Shown here piece after piece: positions 11,723 through 23,800 of a DNA stretch of 55,322 nt. Position numbers and translations under genes: made by a program. Origin of the DNA: Scleroderma bovista. Taxonomy: Eukaryota > Basidiomycota > Agaricomycetes > Boletales > Sclerodermataceae. Numbering within the stretch: position 1 is the stretch's first letter; every line of letters starts with the position of its first letter. The stretch spans positions 1 to 55,322 of the forward strand of contig JAYMGJ010000618.1 in assembly GCA_037178675.1 (NCBI GenBank), given 5' to 3'. Under the pieces are notes generated by a model. It made no database searches. It was not told the origin of the DNA and saw nothing but the letters and a program-made list of their open reading frames with translations.

Positions 11723-13770
11723 TGTGAGTCAAAGTGTGGATTTGGGTCGGAGTAATAACCCAAACACAACACCAACAAAGGACTACAAAAAAGTGCGAGT
11801 GGTGGTTTACCTCCACGGTGTCCAGAGAGGATGTGCTGAGGAGGGGGGAAGGGGATCTACACCAACAGGGTGATGCAGACGATGATGCAGGATACTCCTG
11901 GGGTACAGGAGTAATAGAAGACAAAGGGGATAGGGGTCTGGACTCTTCCTAAAGCCTAGGAAGTGTCAAAGCGGGGATTGGGTTGACTGAGACTGAAACA
12001 GCGATACTACACCTAGAGGTTGGTGCAGCAAAGGGGCAAGGGGGCTCCTGACGTCCAGAAGCAATGGGATATGAAGGATAGACAGGCTAGACTCCGCTTG
12101 AGCCTAGAGAAATACTTGGACTTGAATAGATTGAATAAAACTTGAATATCAGAGTCATTAGACCTTCACTGAAGCCTACAAGACTCAAAGAGCTGAGGGG
12201 ATACTGACTGAGAGAGTCTGAGAGAGGGATAATTTCGTGCAATTGGGTCTTTTTCACTGGGCTGAGCCCAGGGGTTTAAATACATGGGGGGGCACAGCAT
12301 TCAAGTACAAAAAGAGAAGGGAGTAAGCAGAATTTGTCAAGGATTGGTAAGGGATTGGTAAGAGCTTTGTAAGGGGTTTGTAAGCGATCAGTAAGCAAGG
12401 GATAAGCAGGACTGAGTAAGCATAGGAAGCATGAATAAGCTGCTGAGTAAAGGAATGAGTAAGCTGCATGACAAGATTGATTGGTAAGGGAGTGAGTCAT
12501 CAGCTGAGTAATATACCAAAAATGCGAAAGGGATAGAGTAATACTGATGACAAGAGAGCATCAGTAAGCAAGGGATGAGTCACTGCACAGCAGAAGGAGT
12601 CATTGATGCACAGCCTAAGAAGTTTGATGGGGGCTGTGTACCATCAGGAATTTGATGGGACAACAATGGGGAAGATCTGAGATTAATAGGGGGATTGATC
12701 CGAGACAAAACAGCCACAAGAAGGGTACCAGGGGTCCAGAGGTCTTTTTGGGGGGTCAGCATACACTAAGGTATAGTGCATGTGTTCTAGCGCCGCTGAA
12801 GCGCAACCATGGGCTCCCTTGACGAGCTCTCTTCTGGGAAAGAACGAGAGGGTTCTTCTTTCTAATAGCACTATAAAGTGGGGGGAATAACTGTCATGGT
12901 GCTGGGGGACGTCGTCTGAAAGTAGGGAAGCGGATAGAGTATTGAATTCGACGCATCCAGGGAAGTGAGACAAATGACAGAGGAAGATGGACATGGCAAG
13001 TATCTGGGAGGAAGGGACCATAGGCTAAGGGCTCAGGGGACACAGAGACGACCAGAGAAGACTTCTCAAGCTTGACAATAGACCTAAGATGACCAAAGTA
13101 CATCCTTGACGCAGGACTGACGAGGAGAATGCACTGACCGAGAACAAGAGGGACTGAGGGAGCAGGCTGGGAAGATATGTGCCATGCAGTGCATGGGAAC
13201 TCTGGGAGAGGCTGTCCTAAGAGCAGGACATAGTGGAGATCTGCAGCAATAGCGGAGAAATGATCCAGAGAAAATACGGACTCCATAGTGAGCGATGAAG
13301 CGAACATCTGGATTGCGGGGGGAATATCTCCGTGGGAAATGAACGGATTTGCGTCGGAACTTGACAGGCAGATAGACCACGTTCTAGGCTCTCTGATGGT
13401 ATAGTCACATGCCTGATAGCTTCAGAAATGATGGAGCTATTCAAAATATCGGAATGCCAGCACTGGGCGCCTAAAATGACATTTGGGCTTCTTTGATCGT
13501 TCTGGTATGGGAGTTGGACTGCAGACGTGTGCATTCCTTTCTCATACCACAATTGACATTATTCCTTCAGTTTCTTCTGCTTTTTGGCAGTTCTCATGCA
13601 ATAGATGACTGTCTGCATTGGCATTCATCTCTCACATCAGGATAGTCTTCTTGTGCGATAGATGGCTATGATGAGGGTCCGTCGTGCTTATCCTTCGCAT
13701 AAGGATCATTCAATATAGGCGTTATCTTCCATGTTCACTGTACCAAACCTGTTTGGTGCATGACACCGCA
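11723..13770 (-). mobile_element. large dispersed repeat, copy B (solo-LTR-like)
   Basis: Starts at tgtgagtcaaag and ends at gacaccgca, matching copy A at both ends. Shared landmarks in order are gcttgagcctagagaaat (12098), repeated ttggtaag motifs, a block encoding MESVFSLDHFSAIAADL on minus, the agttggactgcag segment (about 13511) and the ccaaac..tttggtgc segment (about 13742). Minus-strand frames of 98-137 residues fall in this block and are conserved between copies, so part of it may once have been coded, but stops break them. Confidence 0.6.
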
Positions 13771-14085
13771 TGTTGCTGCACTTTCTTTTGACAACTTGGG
13801 TCTCGAGTGGTGACAAAAGCGTGCACAGTGATCATTGCTCTCTCACCATCGAAGACATCACATCTTACAATGCAATCTCGCTGTAAAAAAACCATGTGCA
13901 AATCTCGCGTGCAAATCATAGCCTGACTGTCACACTGACGGTCCAGTCCAGCACTTTCGTTGGCAACTTGGGTCCTGACCACAACTGCCAGGTGCCACTC
14001 GGCGACCAAAGCATGGGTGGTGATCGTCTCTCTTTCATTATCAAAGATATTGTATCTCAAACCAAAAATATACGCTGATTGAGCC
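13771..14085. repeat. 172-base tandem repeat, two units
   Basis: caacttggg recurs at 13792 and 13964, and the flanking gcactttc and the later atcaaagat/atcgaagac segments also align, giving a period of 172 bases. A further partial unit lies left of copy B near 11640. Confidence 0.65.
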
Positions 14086-14660
14086 GGTGACTATGGTATC
14101 AACCGTGGCATGTCATGCTGTGCAGTGTGCGGTCATGGCAGTTCTTTTGTTTGTGCTTTCTCAATGAGCTGTAGCGGCAGTGACACTCTGAACACATTGG
14201 CATCATGTTTCAGTGTGTGTCGGGCTCAGGGGCCTTTCAAAATGTGTCGGGCCCACCGTCGGAGCTCAAGCCTTTCTGCTCAACCGCAATGCTATCATTG
14301 CCTCACCAAAACATGTGTTTCAATGTGTGCCATGCCATCCATTCGGGCTGCATTTCTGCTCAACCAGGATGGCGAGCCTATAAAGATACTATGGTGGGCA
14401 TTAAGGTCCTCCTGTCAATGTTTTGACTTTCGGTGAAGAGAAGGCTGCTGCTGATTAGGGTATCTATGTCACGACTCATTGCCCAGCATCACTCGCCCGT
14501 AGGTAGAGCGCCTGTAATGATATATGCTGTTTTTATTTGTCTTGAAGAGCTCAGCAGGCTCTCTGCAAAGTAGACAATGCTTACCACCACCACCACCACC
14601 ACCACCACCATTACTATTCTTATATTCTTTATATTCTCCAACTAATCAGTAGCTCCCGGT
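14086..14660. other. no gene seen; CCA microsatellite at 14583-14610
   Basis: The overlapping 73- and 108-residue frames at 14110-14436 are Ser/Cys-rich with no domain and I do not support them. A pure CAC/CCA run lies at about 14583-14610. Confidence 0.6.
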
Positions 14661-14661
14661 A

Positions 14662-14886
14662 ATGGCCTCTTTTGGGAGGACAGAACCCACTCCATCATCC
14701 TTCCCGAGTCGGGAGGAGTCACCACCCCCACCACAAGATGCTTCATCTGACGACACAATTGTTGGCTTACAGCATATCATATATCAATTAGAAAGACAGA
14801 ACACCCATTCTGCAGCCGCCCACCTCCATAGGGTCTTGAACGATTATCAGGAGAAGAGATCTAACCCATCATCCCAGCCATCCTGA
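14662..14886 (+). CDS. small hypothetical protein, 74 residues
   Basis: An ATG frame of 74 residues with a Pro/Ser-rich first half and a helix-like second half (VGLQHIIYQLERQNTH). There is no recognisable domain. The amino-acid mix and position just upstream of the AT-hook gene are compatible with a small gene or a first exon, but nothing confirms expression. A chance frame is also possible. Confidence 0.3.
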   Translation: MASFGRTEPTPSSFPSREESPPPPQDASSDDTIVGLQHIIYQLERQNTHSAAAHLHRVLNDYQEKRSNPSSQPS

Positions 14887-15347
14887 TTACCCCATCAGAC
14901 ATCATGGCTTCTGGAGTAACTAGTTGTCACAGGGGAACTACAACGACACTAACAATGACAAACCCACCAAATATGCCCAAAATTGAGCAGCGATCTATTC
15001 ACTATTTAATGCGCTGATGGTGGTTGCAAGTTAAAATGTTTAGTTGCAAACCAAGATGAGGCATTGTGGGCAGGTGAGAGAGTTGAGGGTGAGACCATTA
15101 GACCCAGAAGATCCGGCCAATCAACGATAAGACTTGTGCGGGACTACGACTGAAGGAATGGAAAGTTACCAAACAACACACTTAAAATATTCAGCCATAG
15201 CTAGCTGTGGTAGTTTGTAGATGGTGGACCAGAGTTTTTGAATAACCTACACATGAGGATGAAGCATCCATTGCCACTTGAAATAGGTTTTAAAATCTGT
15301 AATAACACAAAGCGATCATATTAGGAAAGTGGCATTGAAAGCATTCT
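14887..15347. other. no gene recognised; 5' flank of the AT-hook gene
   Basis: Mixed-composition DNA with no protein-like frame. It should contain the promoter of the gene that starts at 15348, but I see no decisive element. Confidence 0.5.
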
Positions 15348-17964
15348 TTGTCATCTACAATTGCCACTGCACCATCCACATACTTCATAACACATTCCAA
15401 CCTCATGTCTGACTACTACTGGCAATGGGGAACTGTCACTGAACTCCAGAAGGAGTACATAACACAGGTCAAGTACACAATACATGATGTAGATGAAAAT
15501 ACAAATATATTTGAGATCAAGCAAACGAATATCAACGATGAAGTTCCTATGACGTCCCATCGTGTCTATCTACCACAACTCTATCGCAGATATCTGGAGG
15601 CAACATTCTGGAGGTACTACCTCCTGATAAAACTCTTTCTCTTGTACAAAACACAACGTGGAAAGTCATTCACGAAATTCTTTCCGACCCTCGTCAAAAA
15701 TCTCGTCCACCTTGACAATGTTATTGAGGCGACCATTTGCCCCCTCATAAACGAAGATATTACAAAGGTTCCTCAACATAAAAGCCGCAACTACGAGGAA
15801 TATCTCATCACAGAGTTCCTCATAGGCCGACATGATCCAAAGACAGTGACACAGTTCAGAAGACAGTGTCCTACGAACATTGAGCGCATGTCTCTCACTC
15901 AATTTGGTGATGTTCCATCTACTTTAATTGTAACACAGTCACTTATTCATGCATCAGATGGGGAGAAATATTCTAAATGCCTTCCCTCCAATCTCGAGGG
16001 GAGGAAATATGGGTATAACATTGACAATGTGCCCAAGAATGACTTTTTAAAGTTGTGGAAAGAGGTAGAGACCTGGTACACGCAGAAATTGGATCCTCAG
16101 TGGAGTGAGTGCTAAACATATACTCATGCACAATGGACTTATTTTCCATGGAAAGTATCATCATGGGTGGAATGGGATGGTGAGGGGACACATCCTAAGA
16201 ATGTAGAGGACCAGGATCGGGAGCGGGGGAAGGATGACAGGAATGGAGAGGAAAACCTCCCAGATCCAAGCCAGGTATGGCATCTCTCCCTTCTCATGTA
16301 AAAGGATACCATAACTGAAGATCCCCGATATTTATAGGATGATGCAACAATAACTGGTCAGGAAAATCCCCTTGACGATCATGGTATGTTTCTACTTGTA
16401 TCAAATCTTGTGCATGATGATCACCTGCATAGGCTCCTCAGCCCCATCCAAGGAAATGGCGACAACACATCCATGTGCTGGTAAGTACTATCAAATGACT
16501 GGCATGGATATCTGGATGCTCACCAAATAACCAGGTGAACCAACTATGCAGGTTGACGATGATAGTGCTCAGACTATGCGAGATACAACTACAGAACAGA
16601 CTCCTGCACATGGTGGACATATGTCACCACCATTCCCACCAAATCAGTTGATGCTAGGGGGAAAGCGTCCAAAACCATGGGAGGATGGGAATGAGGAGAG
16701 ACCAGCTAAAAGGCGGTCAGAAACCCCCAAGACACGTCATCCCACACCTTCAGATGATAATACATTCCGGGTTTTTGATCTCATGATGGCTGCACTTCCT
16801 TCTCAGCGTAAGTAATGTATTACAACTATATACTATGCCATTTGAATGTATGTCTCCATGCCATCAGGAAAAATTGAAACATCCCCACATGAACAATATG
16901 TTGGAGGGGATGATGGAGATGGTATGACACCAGGTGGTTCAACTACGGCGGTCCATGTGTCCCATAGCTTTCCACCGCCCTCCCCAATTGGCATGTCTCA
17001 TGGTGATGAAGAGATGATATGCGACAATGCTCCACTGCCGAGTAACCCATTCGACTCTCCCCCCGAACCTTATGATACTCAACCAAATGTTGCACCATCC
17101 TCAGAGCGTGCATTGGAGGATAGCCGACACATGGAAGAAGAGGAGTACAGATTTTCTGAATGGACTGGCTTTGGGGGTGATATTCAAATGAATGATACTA
17201 CGAGAGAGGCCACCGACATGCCACAGGATGCCCCTATCAAGACAAAGCGATCTAGGGGCCGTCCTGCAGGAAGCAAACGCAAGGTGAAAAGGAAGGTGAC
17301 ACAGGAGGTGATCAACACCCGTATACTACGGAGCCAGGCCTCTTCAGCTGCTCACGGGGAAGTGGCCAAACATGATTATGATGTGGTGGAAGTAACTGTT
17401 AGTCCACGCAAAGTAGTCGCACGCCCCCCGCCATCAAAGATGCGTGAGGTGTCTCCAACCCCAGTCCGACTGGCGGCAGGCCCATCCAGGAGTATCGAAG
17501 CACCATCCAAGCCTACTCAACCTTCACCCAGTCAAGATGAAGTATCCATGCTAACACGCCTCACAGAGACTACCAAATATTTGGCGAAAGGGTGCAAGAA
17601 TGGGGATGATGGGATGGATGTACAGGCACGAATTTCTATGTTTCAGGTGTTCATTTCATGCTGAGGGTCCACATTAGGTCACCCGATTTTTCTCACGGTT
17701 GAAGGACCTGCACCGGACACAACCCTCAGAGGTTTTAAATGTACTCTCACAACTCAAAACCAATCGGAACACATTTGTGCGTCTACCATGAAATTATCTG
17801 TCTATGATATTCAAGATAAATTATAGAATACTGTTGCACATGATGTGTCATCATTGGGAGCCTATTTGCGGAGATTGGATGGGGCACATGGTCAGAATGT
17901 GGATATAAATGCAAAAAAGGGGTTTGTGATTCTTGCAAAGGCATGTGGCTTGAAGGATACATAG
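15348..17964 (+). CDS. AT-hook protein, 749 residues, eight-exon model
   Basis: Exons 15348-16104, 16156-16274, 16338-16383, 16442-16480, 16535-16807, 16868-17646, 17678-17776 and 17827-17964 join in frame to 750 codons. Introns are GT-AG and about 50-65 bases, except the one at 17647-17677, which is only 31 bases and is the weakest point. Residues 1-255 form a domain I do not recognise, rich in Tyr, Leu and aromatic residues. The middle is acidic and Pro/Ser-rich, with basic clusters such as KRRSETPKTRH. An AT-hook core (RSRGRPAGSKRK, residues about 538-550) implies binding in the minor groove of AT-rich DNA. The stop lies about 165 bases before the left repeat array. Its neighbours suggest a chromatin or element-end binding role; that is inference. 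An ATG at 15405 is an alternative start. Confidence 0.7.
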
Positions 17965-17979
17965 CATCATGCCATATTC

Positions 17980-19400
17980 TTGTGGCGTGCTACAGTTGCA
18001 GACAGGCAAACACAATCATTTTTCTACTGCCTGGTAGGCCCCTGTTTCAAATGTGTAGTCTTATTCTCCAACTCATGTAAAATTGCAAGGATTGTATATG
18101 TATTCCTGAACGATGCAAGATATTGCTACAACGTGCGGACAAAGTGTACGATGTTGTGTGGGTGGCCACCAGGCTAGGCTCTTATTGGTCATGTGTGATG
18201 TCATTCCGTACCTTGTACACAGTTTGACATGCTTTAATATTTGTACCTAAAGGACTCAGGATGTTGCGAACAAGTGCGAACAAAGTGCACAATGTTGTAT
18301 GGGTGACTCTCAGGGTAGGCCCCTGTTGGACATGTTCTGTCCTTTCTGAACAATGTGCACACTTTCATGAGCCTTGATATGTGTGTAGAAATGATGTAGA
18401 ATAGGGCTACCACATGCGAACAAAGTGTACGATGTTGTGTGGGTGGCTACCAGGGTAGGTTCTTATTGGACACGTGTGATCTCATTCTGCACCTTGTACA
18501 CAGTTGAACATGCTTTTATATATATATCCAAATGGCAACGGATAATGCGAACACGTGCGAACAAAATGTATGATGTCTTGTGGGTAGTTACCAGGCTAGG
18601 CTGTTATTGGCATTGTTTGCTCACATTCCGTACCTTGTACACAGTTGGACATGCTTTCATGTGTGTATCCAAATGGCTCAGGAAGTTGCGAACAAAGTGC
18701 ACAATGTTGTGTGGGTGACTCTCAGGGTGGGCCCCTGTTGGACACGTTTGGTCTTATTCCGAATCTTGTGCACACTTGTATGCGCCTTTATATGTGTGTG
18801 GAAATGGCGTAAAATAGTGCTACCACGTGCGAACAAACTGTACGATGTTGTGTGGGTGGCTACCAGGGTAGGTTCTTATCGGACATGTATAGTCTCATTC
18901 TGTAGCTTGTAAACACTTTGAAATGCTTTTATATGTGAACCGAAACAATCCAGGATAATGCGAACACGTGCGAACAAAGTGCACAATGTTGTGTGGGTGA
19001 CTCCCAGGGTAGGCCCCTGTTGGATATGTTTGGTCCTATTCTGCACCTTATATACACTTGTAAGGACCTTCATATGTGTGTAGAAATGACGTAGGATATT
19101 GCTACCATGTGCGAACAAAGTGTACGATGTTGTGTGGGTGGCTACCAGGCTAGGCTCTTATTGCACATGTGTAGTCTTATTCCGTACCTTGTACACACTT
19201 TCACAGGCCTTTATACTTGCACAAGCATTTCTATTCCCATTTATAATGTGTGAAATATTGTGAATACACGCCAACAAAGTGTTCATTATGGAGTGGAGAC
19301 TACCGTGGCAGGGCCATATTTGAATGTATTTTACGTTAACACACATTAGACACATCCAAATAATAACAATTCTGAATGAGATGGAGTGAATGGTGAGTCT
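17980..19400. repeat. left array: about 140-base repeat, eight units in two alternating types
   Basis: The anchor gtgcgaacaaagtg (with variants) lies at about 18131, 18274, 18413, 18554, 18687, 18826, 18967 and 19109, spacings of 133-143 bases. One type reads on as tgtacgatgttgtgtgggtggctaccagg, the other as tgcacaatgttgtgtgggtgactctcagg. The order is A B A A B A B A, so the array is largely dimeric. Frames of 65-110 residues here are repeat artefacts. A diverged tail runs to about 19400. It lies between the convergent 3' ends of the AT-hook and BAH-PHD genes. Confidence 0.9.
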
Positions 19401-19407
19401 ATCCTAA

Positions 19408-20640
19408 TTACAAGTAGCACTCCCGGCCATTTCCAATGCAGAGAGGACAATGATAATACACATGTGGCTGGGTTGCCGATTGCAACACATCTGATGTTAG
19501 ATGACCCTTTAAAACCACACTTATGTCTTTTTTCCTCTGTTCCTCTGCTTTCTCAACCTCCAACCACATATTCAAGATGACCCTTCCATTTCCCACAATA
19601 CCATTTTCCATCCCTCTACATATGGGAATGCACAGAGTCTTTTGATAGATATCTTCCATGGAGATTTCACTCCTTGTGATCGATTCCTTCATGAGGTCCA
19701 GAGGCCTCTTACTTCCTCTGGGGAGGCTCTGCAAACAGTCGATGTGGAACCACTGGTTGCAGCTACGGCAATAGCGTTGCTGGTGTATATCAGGGTTGTA
19801 GGGTTCTTCGCATATAATGCATCTGTGGATGGATTCCTAATGAACCATTATTATTGTATATGTCATAGAAATATTTGAACCCATCAATACAGCCAGGCAT
19901 ACCTCAAATCTCTGCTCCCTATCTATTTTCATTGACCATCGTGTGAACAGGTCATCTGGCCCTATCAAGGGACCATATGCATCCCCTTCTGTGAAATGGG
20001 TGATCTCTACTGGTGCTAATATCTCTGTCAGAATCATGGATGCATGGAGAATATCAAAAATCACCAACATGAGATGGTGGTTGGGTCGACAATATCGATG
20101 TGGTCTGATAACACCAGCTCACACCTTCCTACATACTTTTTGATCCTACAAGAAACTCAGAATCCTGAAACAAGCATGCATTAGATGCTTAGTCGACTCA
20201 CTTCTGTTGGGTTATATCCTCCTTTCGGTAGTACCACTGTACAGCTACCCATGCCTTCTGCATTTTTGTCAACACCATACCCCATGAACATAATCTAGAA
20301 ACTCTCACCACAGTTTTCTTCAGTTCTTGAACCCTGATATCATGTATCTTCCCATACCACCGTGCATTATCTATCCCAAAAATAAGGGCACTGATGCAGG
20401 AACATGTTATAACATTACCCTATTATTTATATAGTCTCTTACCTGTCCCCCCGATAGAATAGATGTGACATTTTTTCCGGAATTTCCTTTCTTCCATCCA
20501 AGATGTCGTCATCTGCCTCCATGAGGTTGTTCACTTATCGGATAAGCGCACATGTCTACATTTCTTCCATTAACATACTTACCCTTTAGGACTTTAGAGG
20601 AAGGAAATGTATAAAATCTTGCTTTTGATGGTTTTGACAT
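19408..20640 (-). CDS. BAH-PHD chromatin reader-like protein, about 290 residues
   Basis: Minus-strand multi-exon model from ATG 20638-20640 to TAA 19408-19410. A BAH domain (about residues 40-150) is supported by WYGKIHDIR, AWVAVQWYYRKEDI and CELVLSDHIDIVDPTTI in the order of that family. A zinc finger of PHD type follows: CIICEEPYNPD, CRSCNQWFHIDC (C-x2-C, C-x2-C, H-x2-C) and, after a long insert of about 90 residues, HCPLC. Introns are 50-70 bases with GT-AG ends; one donor (GTTGGT) is weak. BAH and PHD modules read histone tails and nucleosomes in other proteins, so a nuclear chromatin role is likely. It is divergent from the Ulp1-domain gene across less than 200 bases, which suggests joint control. 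I do not recognise a named orthologue. Confidence 0.75.
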
Positions 20641-20831
20641 TCTCAGAGTTGGATGTGGGACGAAGTAAAGGATGGACAGGAAAGGGAGATGGTGTGTTAA
20701 TTTTCAAGTTCAGCATCGGCTAAATGCTGTGCGAGCTCGGGTAGTGCATGGTCCCCATCCATTTTACCTAATATTATCTGGTCATGGTCGGCAAACAATG
20801 TTTCCTTCCGATTCTAACATACACTGCTGTT
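20641..20831. promoter_or_regulatory. divergent promoter region, about 190 bases
   Basis: The BAH-PHD gene (-) and the Ulp1-domain gene (+) start back to back, so this gap must hold both promoters if both are genes. No clear TATA box is visible. If the upstream ATG at 20784 is used, the gap shrinks to 143 bases. Confidence 0.5.
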
Positions 20832-23800
20832 ATGGCACCACAGATCCGATCTCACAAAGCACAAAGAGCCAGCTTATCTTCTACCAGTGAAAATGAAATA
20901 CTACGTGCATTTGACAATCTCATGAAAAACCTTTCACATTCCTCTGATCATGATTCTGACTCGACCCGCCGTTCTCCTCTATCACCATCCTATGATTTGA
21001 TAATGGATGGTCTTCGTTCTCAGGCCCTAGATGATGCTGGGTCATCATTTGACGAGCATGAACTGGATGCTATATATATAAAGTGCCAGGCTATGATAGA
21101 CCACTTGGATGGTTCTGATGGGAAACACCACTCCCCTCATGGAGACTCTGATGACTCCAAAGATGACTTTGTCGATGAGCGTGCTCAAACAATTCCCTGC
21201 CAATCGCCTCCACGTGTTCCATCCTTGCATCAGGAGTCACCTGTACCTTCAGTTCACCACATTATCAGTAAGTTCCTGATTACCTCTCCTTGCTGGCTGT
21301 TCATTTTCTTATTTGCATAGTGTGCTCCATGGCTAGACCAACTGTGTGGGCGATGGCATATCAGAACCTGCATACCCTCACACATGAGACCTGGATCGAT
21401 GCCACTGTCCTCAACCTCCACCTTCTGTCACAATGGTACGCTGTACAAGGCATGAGTCATGTTCGTTATGTCGACCTCTTCTCTGCTATCCCGTCTGTTC
21501 CTTCAAATTCCCATGCTTTGCCTGAAGCAGGCGAGATAAACCTGTTTCGCCAGCGACATCTCTTTGACACTCTTCCTGCTGATTCCTCTGTTCCTGTCGC
21601 TTTTGTGGTCATGCACAACAGTCATTTCTTCGTGGCAGTCTTTGAATATGAATCACACTCTGCCTATGTTTTTGGAAGGCGTATTTCTGGTGTCCCAGAT
21701 ATACCTCATCAAAGCTATGGTAGTCCACATGACGACTGGCAGGGGTGGAATGGCCCTTTCTACTGGACACGCATAGCAGCCCTTCATGGGTACGATGCAA
21801 TGGACCCAGATCGAGTCACTGTACATGCCTGGAATTGGATGCAGAATGGCACAGACTGTGGGCCAATTGCATCCTTTTTCATGGAGTCTCTCATGAACAG
21901 TGGCCTCTATGGTGGACATGGAAATACTGTTCACATTCCTTCGATTCCATGCGGTCATCGCCTGCGACTCCGAATGTTTGCCATGGTGAAGGAGGCCTGT
22001 AGAAGGAGCTGGGAAGACTATTGCTACCTTTCTAACACCGATCACCCCCCTGGAAACATATGGTCAGAGTGGGACGACACAATGGGTGTCAGCGCAGAAT
22101 CCATTTCTGAAGTCGAGAACCAAGCCTTTGGAGAGGTACATGCCTCCATCATCCGTGAACTTAATGTTGTCAGTGCACAATGTCTTGTCTGTCAGAGGAT
22201 CCGCTCTCAAAGTCGACCACCCTCTCTTCCACCATCTGATGATGATCTCCCAAGGAATAGTGATATAGAAGAGGACCAGTCTCCTTTACATACCAAGGCT
22301 CAGCATCTCAGGAACCTGCTGAGGCGCTACCCTTATGTACACAGGGCCAGAGCCAGAGACCATCTTCCTCCTCGGGCAGTGCATGGAATCGATGTACAAG
22401 AGAATTCAGACCCAAGAAGACAAAAGCATATCAAGGGCTGGCCTGGTGAATCTATTTTTCGCTTTCCACGACCCACCCCTGCATTGCACCTTCCTGCCTA
22501 TCGGGGCCGTAGATGGAAACCCTTTGATAACACCTATGATGAGTATGAAGGTGGGCCCATCTTGGAAAGCTTGCATCAGGATCGCAATCCCCATGAGTTT
22601 GTGGAGGAGCCCTACTATCGACCTGGAATATGGACATCATTTCGAGACCATGGCTATCGCCTCCTGAGCTCCTTCAGCCAGATGTTCTATCTGGATCCAC
22701 CAGTCAGACCTGCAGATCATGTCCTCCCTGTTGGAATTCCTGACAACTATGACTCCTCTCATCAGATTGATGACCATGTTACTGGTGAGTGACAACATGA
22801 TCTGAACTGTGCCAATTTCTTAGAAGTCTTGACAGGTGAATACTCTCTTGCTCGGGGACAGTTTCCGTTTCCACATTCATTTCCCATTCCAAGAGTCATG
22901 GTGGAAGATGTAACCATACTGAGTGCATCTCAGATGATACAACTGAGTGGGGACAGAAATTCTAACAGCCTATTGAATACCTTCACTTGTGGGCGACATA
23001 GGGATGGACATCACATCTGCCTCAATATGGAACTGGACGGCATCAAAGTGGCTTCCGAGGACTTGCTTGTGACAGTGGACATTGACAGTCTGGTATGGGT
23101 CACTCGTTCTCTTCAGTTCTCCACTCCACTTGCCATCTACCTTGGTCCTATTCTGGAGGAGAAGGCCCCCATGCACAAGAACAACCATGTGTATGTTGAC
23201 ATCCTTGTACCCCAATCCGAGCAAGATGCCTGTGCTTTGGGGGGCCGTACTGAGTGGCTGACCATGTCATTTCCACTGTCTGGAGTCCCTCATACCACCT
23301 TTGGTACCTTGAGCAACGCTTCCGGAAACATGCATGTCTATATCTGCTTCCCCAGGATGATACACAGGGATGAGATAACCCACAGGCATGCCAGCCGCAT
23401 ACCAAAGGAGATCCTAGACTTTTTTTGGGAGAATATTTTGCTTCCTGCCATTTGTGAACATGCAGACGTTGGGAGCGCCCCATATGTATCCCTCACTCTG
23501 GATGAAGTGAGGTTCAAGGCACGAAAGGGTGGAAAAAGAAAGCCTGGCCGTCCCAAAGCAGTCCCCTTTTCTATGCATACATTGAAGAAGATCCAGTCCA
23601 CCATGGAGGAGATCATCATGGATGATTCTCTCCGGTATGCAAACTATGGCTCCTTTTTTTTCGTCCTGGAATGCAAGGGAATCAAGCTGTGGGCAAAAAG
23701 CTGTTTATTCCGAGGAGATAAATCTGCCATAGAGACTCTTATTGAAGGGATACCTGCCCTGGATTGGCCATACATGACTGACAGAAACAATGGCGAACTG

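Noticed and set aside
17980..19118. Small proteins encoded in the left array
   Set aside because: Frames shift with each unit, and the same peptide fragments recur in register with the repeat.
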